NCBI GenBank assembly: GCA_963831105.1
Contig: CAWHOS010000010.1
Location: forward strand, 1-64,000
Reading direction: 5' to 3'
DNA from: DATFQI01 sp963831105
Lineage (GTDB): Bacteria > Actinomycetota > Thermoleophilia > Solirubrobacterales > Solirubrobacteraceae
Length of the DNA: 64,000 bases
Shown here: in pieces, positions 53,880 to 62,003 of the stretch
How the letters are laid out: the number at the start of each line of letters is the position of its first letter
Position numbering within the stretch: position 1 is the stretch's first letter
The notes under the pieces: generated by a model
The model's input: only the letters and a program-made list of their open reading frames with translations
Databases searched by the model: none
What the model was told of the DNA's origin: nothing
Made by a program: the position numbers and the translations under genes

Positions 53880-55523
53880 ATGACGACCGAGGCCGAAGCG
53901 ACCGAGACCCTCCACGGCGGCCGGCTGGTCGCGCGCCGCCTGAAGGCGTACGGCGTGACCAAGCTGTTCACGCTCACGGGCGGGCACCTGTTCTCGATCT
54001 ACGACGGCTGCCGCGCGGAGGGGATCGACCTCGTCGACGTGCGCCACGAGTCCTCCGCCGCGTTCGCCGCCGAGGGCTGGGCGAAGGTCACGCGCGAGCC
54101 GGGCGTGGCGGCGCTGACCGCCGGGCCGGGGATCACGAACGGGATCAGCGCGATGGCCTCGGCCTCGCAGAACCGCTCGCCGATGCTCGTGCTCGGCGGC
54201 CGCGCGCCGGCGTGGCGCTGGGGCCAGGGGTCGCTGCAGGAGATCGACCACCTGCCGTTCGTGCGGCCCGTGGTCAAGATGGCCGCGACCGCGGGCTCGA
54301 CGGCGGAGATCCCGGGCCTGCTCGACGAGGCGTGGGACGCGGCGCGCCGCCCGCACACCGGGCCGGCGTTCGTCGACTTCCCGCTCGACCACGTGTTCTC
54401 CGAGGCCGAGGAGCCCGCCCTCGGCGAGCCGCCCGAAATACGCAGCACGCCGGTCGACGACCGCGCGCTCGAGCGCGCGATCGTCCTCCTGCGCGAGGCC
54501 GAGCGGCCGGTGATCATGGCCGGCAACGGGCTCTACTGGGCCCGCGGCGAGGGCGCGCTGCGCGAGCTCGCGGAGGCCGCGGGCATCCCCGTCTTCCTCA
54601 ACGGGCTCGCGCGCGGCTGCCTGCCGGCCGACCACGAGCATTTCTTCTCGCGCGCGCGTGGGGCGGGGCTGAAGGGCGCCGACGTCGCGCTCGTGATCGG
54701 CGTGCCGATGGACTTCCGGCTCGGCTTCGGCGGCTCCTTCGGCGAGGAGACCGAGCTGATCGTGCTCGACGGCGCCGAGCCCGAGCGCGACCACCCGCGC
54801 GCGGTCGCCGCCGAGCTGTTCGGCGACGTCGCCGGTGCGCTGGGAGCGCTCGCCGCGGGCGCGGCCGGCGGGGCGGACACGCGCGGCTGGGTCGAGCACC
54901 TGCGCGGCGTGGAGACCGAGAAGCGCGCCGCTGAGGCCGAGCAGTTCGCCGACGACCGCTCGCCGCTGCACCCGATGCGCCTGTACCGCGAGCTGGCCGG
55001 CGTGCTGGACCGCGACGCGATCCTGATCGGCGACGGCGGCGACTTCGTCTCCTACGCGGGGCGCGTCGTGGACACCTACGAGCCGGGCTGCTGGCTGGAC
55101 CCGGGCCCGTTCGGCTGCCTGGGCTGCGGCCCGGGCTACGCGCTGGCGGCCAAGCTCGCGCACCCCGATCGCCAGGTGGTGCTCCTGCTCGGCGACGGGG
55201 CGTTCGGCTTCGCGGGGATGGAGCTCGACACGCTCGCCCGCCACGGCGTGCAGGTCGTGGCCGTGGTCGGCAACAACGGCATCTGGGCGCTCGAGAAGAA
55301 CCCGATGGAGTACCTCTACGGCTACTCGGTCGTGGCGGAGCTGACGCCGGAGACGCGCTACGACCTCGTGGCCGAGGCGCTCGGCTGCCAGGGCGAGCTC
55401 GTCCGCGCGCCGGGTGAGCTGCGGCCGGCGCTCGAGCGCGCGTTCTCCGCCGGGCGTCCCGCGCTCGTGAACGTGCTCACCGACCCGTCGGTCGTGTACC
55501 CGCGCGCCGCGAACCTGGCGTAG
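53880..55523 (+). CDS. thiamine-pyrophosphate enzyme, acetolactate-synthase-like
   Basis: 547 residues from ATG 53880. Full three-domain TPP enzyme: the N-terminal Pyr domain with catalytic glutamate in VDVRHESSAAFAAEGWAK and GPGITNGISAMASA, the central domain (ALERAIVLLREAERPVIMAGNG), and the C-terminal PP domain with the TPP motif GDGAFGFAGMELDTLARHGVQVVAVVGNN. It could be acetolactate synthase, oxalyl-CoA decarboxylase or a related carboligase. No small regulatory subunit is adjacent, so a biosynthetic role is less likely. Terminator follows at 55540. Confidence 0.87.
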   Translation: MTTEAEATETLHGGRLVARRLKAYGVTKLFTLTGGHLFSIYDGCRAEGIDLVDVRHESSAAFAAEGWAKVTREPGVAALTAGPGITNGISAMASASQNRSPMLVLGGRAPAWRWGQGSLQEIDHLPFVRPVVKMAATAGSTAEIPGLLDEAWDAARRPHTGPAFVDFPLDHVFSEAEEPALGEPPEIRSTPVDDRALERAIVLLREAERPVIMAGNGLYWARGEGALRELAEAAGIPVFLNGLARGCLPADHEHFFSRARGAGLKGADVALVIGVPMDFRLGFGGSFGEETELIVLDGAEPERDHPRAVAAELFGDVAGALGALAAGAAGGADTRGWVEHLRGVETEKRAAEAEQFADDRSPLHPMRLYRELAGVLDRDAILIGDGGDFVSYAGRVVDTYEPGCWLDPGPFGCLGCGPGYALAAKLAHPDRQVVLLLGDGAFGFAGMELDTLARHGVQVVAVVGNNGIWALEKNPMEYLYGYSVVAELTPETRYDLVAEALGCQGELVRAPGELRPALERAFSAGRPALVNVLTDPSVVYPRAANLA

Positions 55524-55539
55524 ACGACCCCCTTAAAGT

Positions 55540-55570
55540 GAAGCCGCCCGCGGCGGGGGCGGGCGGCTTC
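55540..55570 (+). terminator. strong hairpin after the TPP enzyme gene
   Basis: GAAGCCGCCCGC (55540-55551) pairs with GCGGGCGGCTTC (55559-55570) over a seven-base loop, twelve perfect pairs, 17 bases after the stop. No T-run follows (AAGTTGG), common in high-GC genomes. Confidence 0.75.
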
Positions 55571-55776
55571 AAGTTGGCCCCGTCAGGACGGGCAGGGGTA
55601 CGTGCCTTGAGGGGCCTATTGGGTGGTCCGGACGGCGGGAGGCGCCGATGATGCGGCATCGCCCGGACCTATGCGTCGGGCAGGCGGCGGCGGGAGGCAC
55701 GACCGCCCATTCGACACGAGCAGTATCCGCGTCGGAGCAGGCCGCCGACAATCGAACAGACGTCCAGAAACGCCAG

Positions 55777-56700
55777 TCAGGATTTAGGTGCGACGTCGAT
55801 CGCCGCGCCCCACAGGATGTCCCGTTCCGAAGCCTCGAAGCGATCGAGCCCGAACGCCTCCAGCACCTGGGCCAGGAGGATCGTCCCGGCCACGATGGTG
55901 GGCGCCCGGTCCGGGTGCAGACCCGGCACGGCCCTTCGCTCCTCGGGCGGGAGCGCCGAGAGGGTAGCGGAGATCTCGGCGAGGCGGAAGGCTCGCACGA
56001 CGGCGCCCTCCACGCGGGCCGGATCGTAGGGCTCGATCCCGGCGTCGATCGCGGCCACCGACGTGGCCGTGCCGGCGACCGCCACCGCCGCCCGCACGCG
56101 CTCGCGCACGGCTGCCGGCACCGCTTCCTCGAACACCGCGCGCACGTCGCGCGCGAGCGCGTCCACGTCCTCGCGGGCCGGCGGGTCGTCGCGTAGGAAG
56201 CGCTCCGTGTGGCGCACGACGCCGGCCTGGGTGGAGACGTGGAAGTCCATCTCGCCCGCGCGCGCCCGTGACGAGCTCGGTCGAGCCGCCGCCGATGTCG
56301 ACCACCAGCAGCGCCTCCGCGCCGCGCGTCGCGCGCGGCCGTCGCGCCGAGGTAGGTCAGCCGTGCCTCCTCGTCGCCCGACAGCGTGCGGGCGTCGAGC
56401 CCGAAGCGCTCGCGCACCGCGCCGGCGAACGCCGCGCCGTTGTCGGCGTCCCGCACGGCCGAGGTCAGGACGGCGAGGCGCCGCTCGCAGTCGTGGCGCT
56501 CGATCGACTCCGCGTACTCGGCGAGCGCGCTCGAACACGCGCTCCTGCGCCGCGTCAGCGAGCCGGCCGGTCGCGTCGACGTCCTCGCCGAGGCGGGTGA
56601 CGACCGAGCGGCGGTCGAGCTCCTCGACGCCGCCGTCGCGCACGTCGGCGACGAGCAGGCGGGTCGAGTTGGTCCCGATGTCGACGACGGCGACGCGCAC
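55777..56700 (-). CDS. ppx: exopolyphosphatase/guanosine pentaphosphate phosphatase (Ppx/GppA), several frameshifts
   Basis: GTG 56700 begins VRVAVVDIGTNSTRLLVADV, the phosphate-1 loop of the ASKHA fold. Joining frames across about 56530, 56340 and 56270 gives an ERHDCERRLAVLTSAVRDADNG segment, then LLVVDIGGGSTELV (phosphate-2 loop), then MDFHVSTQAGVVRHTERFL and an intact end to 55777. About 308 residues. It hydrolyses polyphosphate or pppGpp. It starts three bases after the dehydrogenase stop. Three indels in a short housekeeping gene suggest sequence errors. Confidence 0.8.
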   Translation of the reverse strand: MRVAVVDIGTNSTRLLVADVRDGGVEELDRRSVVTRLGEDVDATGRLADAAQERVFERARRVRGVDRAPRLRAAPRRPDLGRAGRRQRRGVRRRGARALRARRPHAVGRRGGTADLPRRDGRARRAARRRCWWSTSAAARPSSSRARAGEMDFHVSTQAGVVRHTERFLRDDPPAREDVDALARDVRAVFEEAVPAAVRERVRAAVAVAGTATSVAAIDAGIEPYDPARVEGAVVRAFRLAEISATLSALPPEERRAVPGLHPDRAPTIVAGTILLAQVLEAFGLDRFEASERDILWGAAIDVAPKS

Positions 56701-56703
56701 GCG

Positions 56704-57624
56704 TCAGACGGGGTACGGCATCGGCCGGCCGGCGAGCGCCGCGAGCAGGTTCTCGACGGCCATCTCCGCCATCCGCTCGCGCGTGCGCACGGTGGCCGAG
56801 CCGACGTGGGGCACGACGAGCAGGTTCGGCGCCTCCAGCAGCGGGTCGTCGGCGGGCAGCGGCTCCGGGTCGGTGACGTCGAGCGCGGCGCCGGCGATCT
56901 CGCCCGCGAGCAGCGCCAGCCGCAGCGCCGTCTGGTCGACGACCCCGCCGCGCGCGGTGTTGATCAGGTAGGCGCTCGGCTTCATCCGCGCGAGCGCCTG
57001 CGTGCCGATCAGATGCCGCGTGGCGTCGGTCAGCGGGCAGTGCAGCGACACGAAGTCGGCGCGCTCGAGCAGCTCCTCCAGCGGCACGCCCGAGCGGCGC
57101 GAGTTGGCGAGCACGTCCATCCCGAACCCCTCGGCGCGGCGCGCGACCGCTTCGCCGATGCGGCCGCGGCCGACGATCCCGAGCGTCGCGCCGGCCAGGT
57201 CGGCGCCGAGGTCGCCCGCGGGCTCCCACGTCTTCCAGCGCCCCTCGCGCACCTGCGCGGCGCCCGCGGGTATCCGGCGCGCGAGCGAGAGCAGCAGCGC
57301 GAACGCGAGGTCGGCCGTCGCGTCGGTCAGCACGTCCGGGGTGTTGCCGACGGGGATGCCGCGCTCGGCAGCGGCCTCGAGGTCGATGTTGTCGGTCCCG
57401 ACGGCCATGTTCGCGATCGCCTTCAGGTCCGGGCAGGCGGCGAGCAGCTCCGCGTCGACCGGGTCGGTGACGAGCGACAGCAGGCCGTCGGCGGCCGCGA
57501 CGCGCTCGCGCAGCGTCCCGGGATCCGGCGGGAGGTCGCCCTCCCAGACGTCCAGCTCGTGCTCGGCGGCCAGCCGGTCGAGCGCCGCGAACGGAAGCGC
57601 CCGCGTCACGAAGATCCTTCCCAT
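56704..57624 (-). CDS. D-2-hydroxyacid dehydrogenase (glyoxylate/hydroxypyruvate reductase type)
   Basis: 306 residues from ATG 57624 (ATG 57636 is also possible). Rossmann motif GIVGRGRIGEAVARRAEGFGM at about 145-165. The catalytic triad residues are in LINTARGGVVD (Arg), LDVTDPEPLP (Glu) and VVPHVGSAT (His). It reduces 2-keto acids such as glyoxylate with NAD(P)H. Forms an operon with ppx downstream. Confidence 0.88.
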   Translation of the reverse strand: MGRIFVTRALPFAALDRLAAEHELDVWEGDLPPDPGTLRERVAAADGLLSLVTDPVDAELLAACPDLKAIANMAVGTDNIDLEAAAERGIPVGNTPDVLTDATADLAFALLLSLARRIPAGAAQVREGRWKTWEPAGDLGADLAGATLGIVGRGRIGEAVARRAEGFGMDVLANSRRSGVPLEELLERADFVSLHCPLTDATRHLIGTQALARMKPSAYLINTARGGVVDQTALRLALLAGEIAGAALDVTDPEPLPADDPLLEAPNLLVVPHVGSATVRTRERMAEMAVENLLAALAGRPMPYPV

Positions 57625-57654
57625 CGGCGGCATCATCGCGGCTACATTGCGCGG

Positions 57655-58086
57655 ATGCTCAGTTCCTCACGCGTCGCACGGACGCTCGCGACCTGCGCCT
57701 TGATGGCGCTCACCCTCTCCGGCTCGGCGGCGGCGGCCACCAAGAACGGGATCACGCCGCTCGGCCCGAAGGCCGGCACTTCCGTCCCGGCCGGCAAAGG
57801 CCTCACGTTCCGGATGAAGGTCTCCGACCCCGGCGCCGGCGTGTTCGTCCACGTCTGCAAGTCGAACAAGAAGGACAAGGAAGGGATGATCTGCCGCAAG
57901 GCGACGATCCTCCAGGCCAAGAAGCGCAACGGCGTCTTCCAGGCCAAGCAGAGGTTCTACGACTTCCCGGCCTTCTGGCTCAACAACCGCGGGACCTACT
58001 ACTGGCAGGCGTACCGGATCGAGTGCACCGGCAGCAGCAGCGACTGCAAGCAGGAGGGCCCGGTCGTCCGCTTCAAGGTGAAGTAG
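57655..58086 (+). CDS. small secreted protein of unknown function
   Basis: 143 residues from ATG 57655. Signal peptide (ATCALMALTLSGSAAA-A), then a single beta-rich domain with four cysteines (VHVCKSN, MICRKA, IECTGSSSDC). Motif GTYYWQAYRIEC resembles fibronectin/Ig-like secreted modules. No known family. Its 3' end overlaps the only candidate start of the DUF72 gene. Confidence 0.6.
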   Translation: MLSSSRVARTLATCALMALTLSGSAAAATKNGITPLGPKAGTSVPAGKGLTFRMKVSDPGAGVFVHVCKSNKKDKEGMICRKATILQAKKRNGVFQAKQRFYDFPAFWLNNRGTYYWQAYRIECTGSSSDCKQEGPVVRFKVK

Positions 58087-58817
58087 TTCCGAAGCGGATC
58101 CGCATCGGCTGCTCGGGCTGGAACTACAAGGACTGGCGCGGGCGGGTCTACCCAGAGGGCCTGCCCGCCCGCCGCTGGCTCGAGCACTACGCCTCCCTGT
58201 TCGACACGGTCGAGGTCAACTCGACCTTCTACCGGCTCGCCCGCCCGACGGCGGTCGAGCAGTGGCTGCGTCAGACTCCGGACGACTTCGTCTTCGCGGT
58301 CAAGGCGAGCCGGTACATGACCCATATGAAGCGCCTGCGCGATCTCGGGCAGCCGATGGAGCGCTTCTACGACGGCGTCCGGCCGCTGGCGGAGTCGCCG
58401 AAGCTCGGGCCCGTGCTGTGGCAGCTGCCCGAGCGCGAGCGGGTCGACGTGCCGCGGCTGGAGGCCGCGCTCGACGCGCTGCCGCCGGGCCGCCACGCGT
58501 TCGAGTTCCGCCACCCGAGCTGGTTCTCCGACGAGGTGCTCGAGCTGCTGCGCTTCCACCACGTCGCGCTCGTGATCGCCCACCACCCCGAGCGGCCGTG
58601 GCAGACCTCCGACCTCACGACCGACTGGACGTTCCTGCGCTTCCACTTCGGGGCGCGCGGCCGGCGCGGGAACTACTCCGAGACGGAGCTGCGCGAGTGG
58701 GCGCCGCGCGTCCGCGAGCTGGCCGAGCGCGCCGAGGTGTTCGCGTACTTCAACAACGACTGGGAGGGCTTCGCCGTGCAGAACGCGCTTCGGCTGCGGC
58801 AGCTCGTGGAACGTTGA
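58023..58817 (+). CDS. DUF72 family protein
   Basis: The DUF72 TIM-barrel-like sequence begins RIRIGCSGWNYKDWRGRVYPEGLP near 58095 and continues with VEVNSTFYRL, VFAVKASRYMTHMKRL, FEFRHPSWF and AYFNNDWEGFAVQNA to TGA 58817. The only standard start in frame is GTG 58023, which would overlap the previous gene by 64 bases and add about 24 non-conserved residues. A non-standard start near GTT 58086 is possible. Function unknown; YecE-like. Confidence 0.85.
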   Translation: MHRQQQRLQAGGPGRPLQGEVVPKRIRIGCSGWNYKDWRGRVYPEGLPARRWLEHYASLFDTVEVNSTFYRLARPTAVEQWLRQTPDDFVFAVKASRYMTHMKRLRDLGQPMERFYDGVRPLAESPKLGPVLWQLPERERVDVPRLEAALDALPPGRHAFEFRHPSWFSDEVLELLRFHHVALVIAHHPERPWQTSDLTTDWTFLRFHFGARGRRGNYSETELREWAPRVRELAERAEVFAYFNNDWEGFAVQNALRLRQLVER

Positions 58818-58821
58818 GGGC

Positions 58822-59223
58822 ATGGACGAGGACATCCGCTACGCGCTCGAGCAGACCACCACCTGGGCCGTCGTCGGCTGCTCGCCCGACCCCGGCCGCG
58901 ACTCCCACCGCATCGCGGCACTGCTGCAACGCCGCGGCTTCCGCGTGATCCCGGTCAACCCGGCGGCGACCGAGATCCTCGGCGAGCGCTGCTTCCCCAG
59001 CCTCGCGGCGATCGGGGAGCCGGTCGACGTGGTCGACGTCTTCCGGCGCTCCTCGGAGGCCGGAGCGCACGTCGACGAGGCGATCGAGATCGGCGCGAAA
59101 GCGGTCTGGCTGCAGCTCGGCGTGATCGACGAGGAGGCGGCGGCGAGGGCCCGGGACGCGGGCCTGCGCGTGGTGATGGACCGCTGTCCGGCGATCGAGC
59201 TTCCTAGACTGTCGGCGGCATAA
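58822..59223 (+). CDS. CoA-binding domain protein (YccU-like)
   Basis: 133 residues from ATG 58822, four bases after the DUF72 stop. One CoA-binding Rossmann domain: TWAVVGCSPDPGRDSHRIAALLQRRGF, VIPVNPAATEILGE, VDVVDVFRRSSEA, AVWLQLGV and MDRCPAIE. Matches the stand-alone YccU family, which binds CoA or similar nucleotides. Role unknown. Confidence 0.9.
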   Translation: MDEDIRYALEQTTTWAVVGCSPDPGRDSHRIAALLQRRGFRVIPVNPAATEILGERCFPSLAAIGEPVDVVDVFRRSSEAGAHVDEAIEIGAKAVWLQLGVIDEEAAARARDAGLRVVMDRCPAIELPRLSAA

Positions 59224-59249
59224 GCGCGTCCGAGGAGGAGGCCGTCCGC

Positions 59250-59792
59250 CTGTACCGCCCGTTCCGCGGCGCGCTGTGCGCGTTGCCGCTGCTGCTGATC
59301 CTGTCGTTCCCCGCCGCGGCGCCGGCGGCGTTCGGCGACCTCACGCTGGGCATCGAGGAGATCCGGCCGCCGCACTCGGCGCTGTTCCCGATCGACGGCC
59401 CGCACGACCTCAGCCGCTGGCCGGACAACCGCTTCGGCGGCGGCCGCGGCCACGACGGCCAGGACATGTTCGCCGACTGCGGCACCCCCGTCCGCGCCGC
59501 GCAGTCCGGCCGGGTCGTCTTCGCCGGCTTCCAGGGCGCGGCCGGCAACTACCTCGTCGTCCGCAGCGAGGCCTCCGGCGAGGACCAGGTGTACATGCAC
59601 CTGCTCAACACGCCCCGGTTCGCCGCCGGCGACCGCGTCGAGATGGGCCAGCGGATCGCCAGCGTCGGCCGCACGGGCCGCGCCGACGGCTGCCACCTGC
59701 ACTTCGAGCTGTGGACCGCGCCGGGCTGGTACCGGGGCGGAACCGCCTACGACCCGCTCGGCAAGCTGCGCCTCTGGGACTCCTGGTCCTGA
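59250..59792 (+). CDS. secreted M23-family metallopeptidase, apparent CTG start
   Basis: The signal peptide reads cleanly only from CTG 59250 (LYRPFRGALCALPLLLILSFPAAAPAA). It follows GAGGAGGAGG, which ends at 59241, eight bases before the CTG. TTG 59283 is the first standard start but would cut the signal peptide's basic end. The LytM zinc motifs are present: GRGHDGQDMFADCGTPVRAAQSGRVVF (HxxxD) and DGCHLHFELWT (HLHFE). It cleaves peptidoglycan cross-links or pentaglycine-type bridges. 180 residues. Confidence 0.85.
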   Translation: MYRPFRGALCALPLLLILSFPAAAPAAFGDLTLGIEEIRPPHSALFPIDGPHDLSRWPDNRFGGGRGHDGQDMFADCGTPVRAAQSGRVVFAGFQGAAGNYLVVRSEASGEDQVYMHLLNTPRFAAGDRVEMGQRIASVGRTGRADGCHLHFELWTAPGWYRGGTAYDPLGKLRLWDSWS

Positions 59793-59839
59793 CCCCTTGA
59801 CGGTCACGGAGCCGGTGCTAAATTCAATTGCCCACGCGA

Positions 59840-59913
<74 letters not shown>

Positions 59914-59956
59914 TCCGCCGACGATGACGGTGACAGCGCCGTCGCCGACGGCACCA

Positions 59957-59980
59957 AAAGCCCCGCACATGCGGGGCTTT
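59957..59980 (+). terminator. terminator after tRNA-fMet
   Basis: AAAGCCCCGC (59957-59966) pairs with GCGGGGCTTT (59971-59980) over a four-base loop. The arms' A/T ends give a U-tract in either direction. Probably ends the tRNA transcript. Confidence 0.75.
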
Positions 59981-60105
59981 GGCGTTAAGGGCCGAAGCCC
60001 GCCGAGGACCCCATGAGCTATGAAACCAGACACTATTGTCTGAGTTAGTAGAGCTAGCTCCACTCATTCGCGACCGCACGGGGTCTCGTTGAACCGTCGA
60101 CTCGG

Positions 60106-60897
60106 TCAGCGAAACGGGGCCAGCCGGATGCTCAGGTCGGTGAGAGCGAAGCGGTGCAGGTACCACGCGCGGCCGCGGGGGACCTGCTTGGCCTCCGCGC
60201 GCCATACCGCGGCGAACTCGCGCTTGAAGCCCAGCCGCGGGAACTGCTCGACCACGTGCCTGCGGACCGCGTCGGGGATCTCGGTGCTGCGGGCGCCGAA
60301 GACGTCGACGGCCGCGCCGGCGGACATGAGAAAGGCCTCGGGGCCGGACTCGAGGCCGACGCCGGGGGTGTGATGCATGGCGATGGCGTTGGCCACCACC
60401 TCCCGGCTGCCGGCGGGCAGGCCGTGGCGGTCGGCGAACTCGCGGACCACGGCCGCGCTGCGCACGGTGAAGTCGACGTGCGGGATAGGGCTCGGAAGCC
60501 CGGTGTCGTGGAACATCGCGGCGAGGTACAGCAACTCACGATCAAAGGAGATCGCGCGTCGTGCGGCGAGCGCAGCCGCCCAGGCGTACGCACGGTGGGA
60601 GTGGTTGCGCAGCACCGGTGTGAGGAGGTCCTCGGCGGCCTGCTGCGCGTCGCGGGCCAGCGATGAGTCCGGGGGCGCGAGACGCTCCGGCTCGATGGTG
60701 GCGCGGCGTCCCGGATGTACGCGCAGGGCCATCGCCGTCAGGCCGGCCAGGAGGGCGAGCTCGTCGCGTAGCAGCGGCCCGGCCAGCGTCACGCACTCGC
60801 GGGCGGTGAGCACGCCGCCGGTGCGCTCGGTCCATCCGATCGACCCGAGTGGGTCGCTGACGCCTGCGCGGCTGCCGCGATCGGCGGTGGCGGTCAA
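60106..60897 (-). CDS. HD-domain hydrolase
   Basis: 263 residues from TTG 60897, which overlaps the stop of the monooxygenase (TTGA). HD motif residues are in RNHSHRAYAWA, LYLAAMFHDTGL and ANAIAMHHTPG (metal ligands H...HD...H), with the fold of small HD phosphohydrolases or cyanamide hydratase-like enzymes. Substrate unknown. Terminal gene of the metal-related operon. The 200 bases beyond its stop, up to the tRNA, hold only the terminator. Confidence 0.8.
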   Translation of the reverse strand: MTATADRGSRAGVSDPLGSIGWTERTGGVLTARECVTLAGPLLRDELALLAGLTAMALRVHPGRRATIEPERLAPPDSSLARDAQQAAEDLLTPVLRNHSHRAYAWAAALAARRAISFDRELLYLAAMFHDTGLPSPIPHVDFTVRSAAVVREFADRHGLPAGSREVVANAIAMHHTPGVGLESGPEAFLMSAGAAVDVFGARSTEIPDAVRRHVVEQFPRLGFKREFAAVWRAEAKQVPRGRAWYLHRFALTDLSIRLAPFR

Positions 60898-62003
60898 GAC
60901 GCCACCACGCGCGCCGACATATCAGTCGCCGCCGGATCGCCGCCCTGGGCGAGCGCATCGATGCGTTGGGCGATGTGCTCAGCGTCGTCCTTGACCCAGC
61001 CGAGCAGGGCGGAGCCGCGCGTGTATTGCCAGGGCAGTCCGAGGAAGTACAGGCCGGGGACGTCGGTCACGCCGCGCCGGTGGCGGAGACGTCCCTCCGC
61101 GTCGAAGACCGGGAGCTGCACGAAGGAGTGGTCGAGCCGGAAGCCGGTCGCCCACACCACCCCGTCGACGGCGAGCTCGGAGCCGTCGGCGAACGTGACG
61201 CTCCGGCCGTGGGCTGCGGTCGCGCGCGGCCGCAGTCGGATGCCGAGCTTGCGTGCGGCGCGCGGGCTGGAGCCGATAAGGGTCTCCTTGTCCTTGAGGC
61301 GCTGCGCGAGGCGCGAATCCACGGTCTTGTACATCAGCCGCGTGGCGTGTAGGTAGCGGAACAGGTCGCGGCCGAGGATGCGCTGCGGCAGCGGGGTCTG
61401 ACGGGCGCCGATGGCCAGATGCACTTGCTGCGAGCGCACGAGCTCCTCGCTGATCTGGTAGCCGGTGTTGCCGCCGCCCACCACCAGCACCGTGCCCGTG
61501 GGAAGATCGTCCGGGGAGCGGTACCGGCTGCTGTGCAGCTGCACCACCTCGCGGTCGAGGTTCGCGGCCATCGGCGGAGTGAACGGCACCTGGAACGGCC
61601 CGGTGGCGACGACGACCTGGTCGGCCTCGTAGATGCGGTCGGCGAGCTCGACGAGGAAGCCGCCGCCGTCACGTGCCCGCACGCTCTCCACGCGGCTGTC
61701 GAGCTCGACCGGCAGCGCGAACCGTTGCGCGTACTCGGTGAGGTAGGCGACGACGTCGTCCCGGCTCGGATAGCTGTTGGGGTCGCCTGGGAACGGGGCG
61801 CCGGGCAGGCTGTCGTAGCGCACGGAGGTGAACAGCCGCAGCGAGTCCCAGCGCTCACGCCATGCGGCGGCGGGCTCGCCGGCGGCTTCGAGGATGGTGA
61901 ACTCGCGGCCCTGCTGGGCCAGGAAGTAGCCGGCGGCCAGGCCGGCCTGGCCGCCGCCGATCACGACGAGCTCGCGCCGCTGGGCGCCGTTGGCGGCGCT
62001 CAT
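60894..62003 (-). CDS. flavin-containing monooxygenase-like NAD(P)/FAD oxidoreductase
   Basis: 369 residues from ATG 62003, overlapping the oxidase stop (ATGA). FAD motif LVVIGGGQAGLAAGYFLAQQ at the N-terminus and NADPH motif VLVVGGGNTGYQISEELV in the middle. It also has VVVATGPFQVPF, VVWATGFRLDHSF and LPWQYTRGSALLGWVKDDAEHIA. Flavoprotein monooxygenase of the CzcO/FMO type, often found with metal resistance genes. Substrate unknown. Confidence 0.88.
   Translation of the reverse strand: MSAANGAQRRELVVIGGGQAGLAAGYFLAQQGREFTILEAAGEPAAAWRERWDSLRLFTSVRYDSLPGAPFPGDPNSYPSRDDVVAYLTEYAQRFALPVELDSRVESVRARDGGGFLVELADRIYEADQVVVATGPFQVPFTPPMAANLDREVVQLHSSRYRSPDDLPTGTVLVVGGGNTGYQISEELVRSQQVHLAIGARQTPLPQRILGRDLFRYLHATRLMYKTVDSRLAQRLKDKETLIGSSPRAARKLGIRLRPRATAAHGRSVTFADGSELAVDGVVWATGFRLDHSFVQLPVFDAEGRLRHRRGVTDVPGLYFLGLPWQYTRGSALLGWVKDDAEHIAQRIDALAQGGDPAATDMSARVVAS

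Noticed and set aside
55571..55776. Region between terminator and ppx considered for a small gene
   Set aside because: Open frames exist but none has a start with a ribosome site or protein-like composition.
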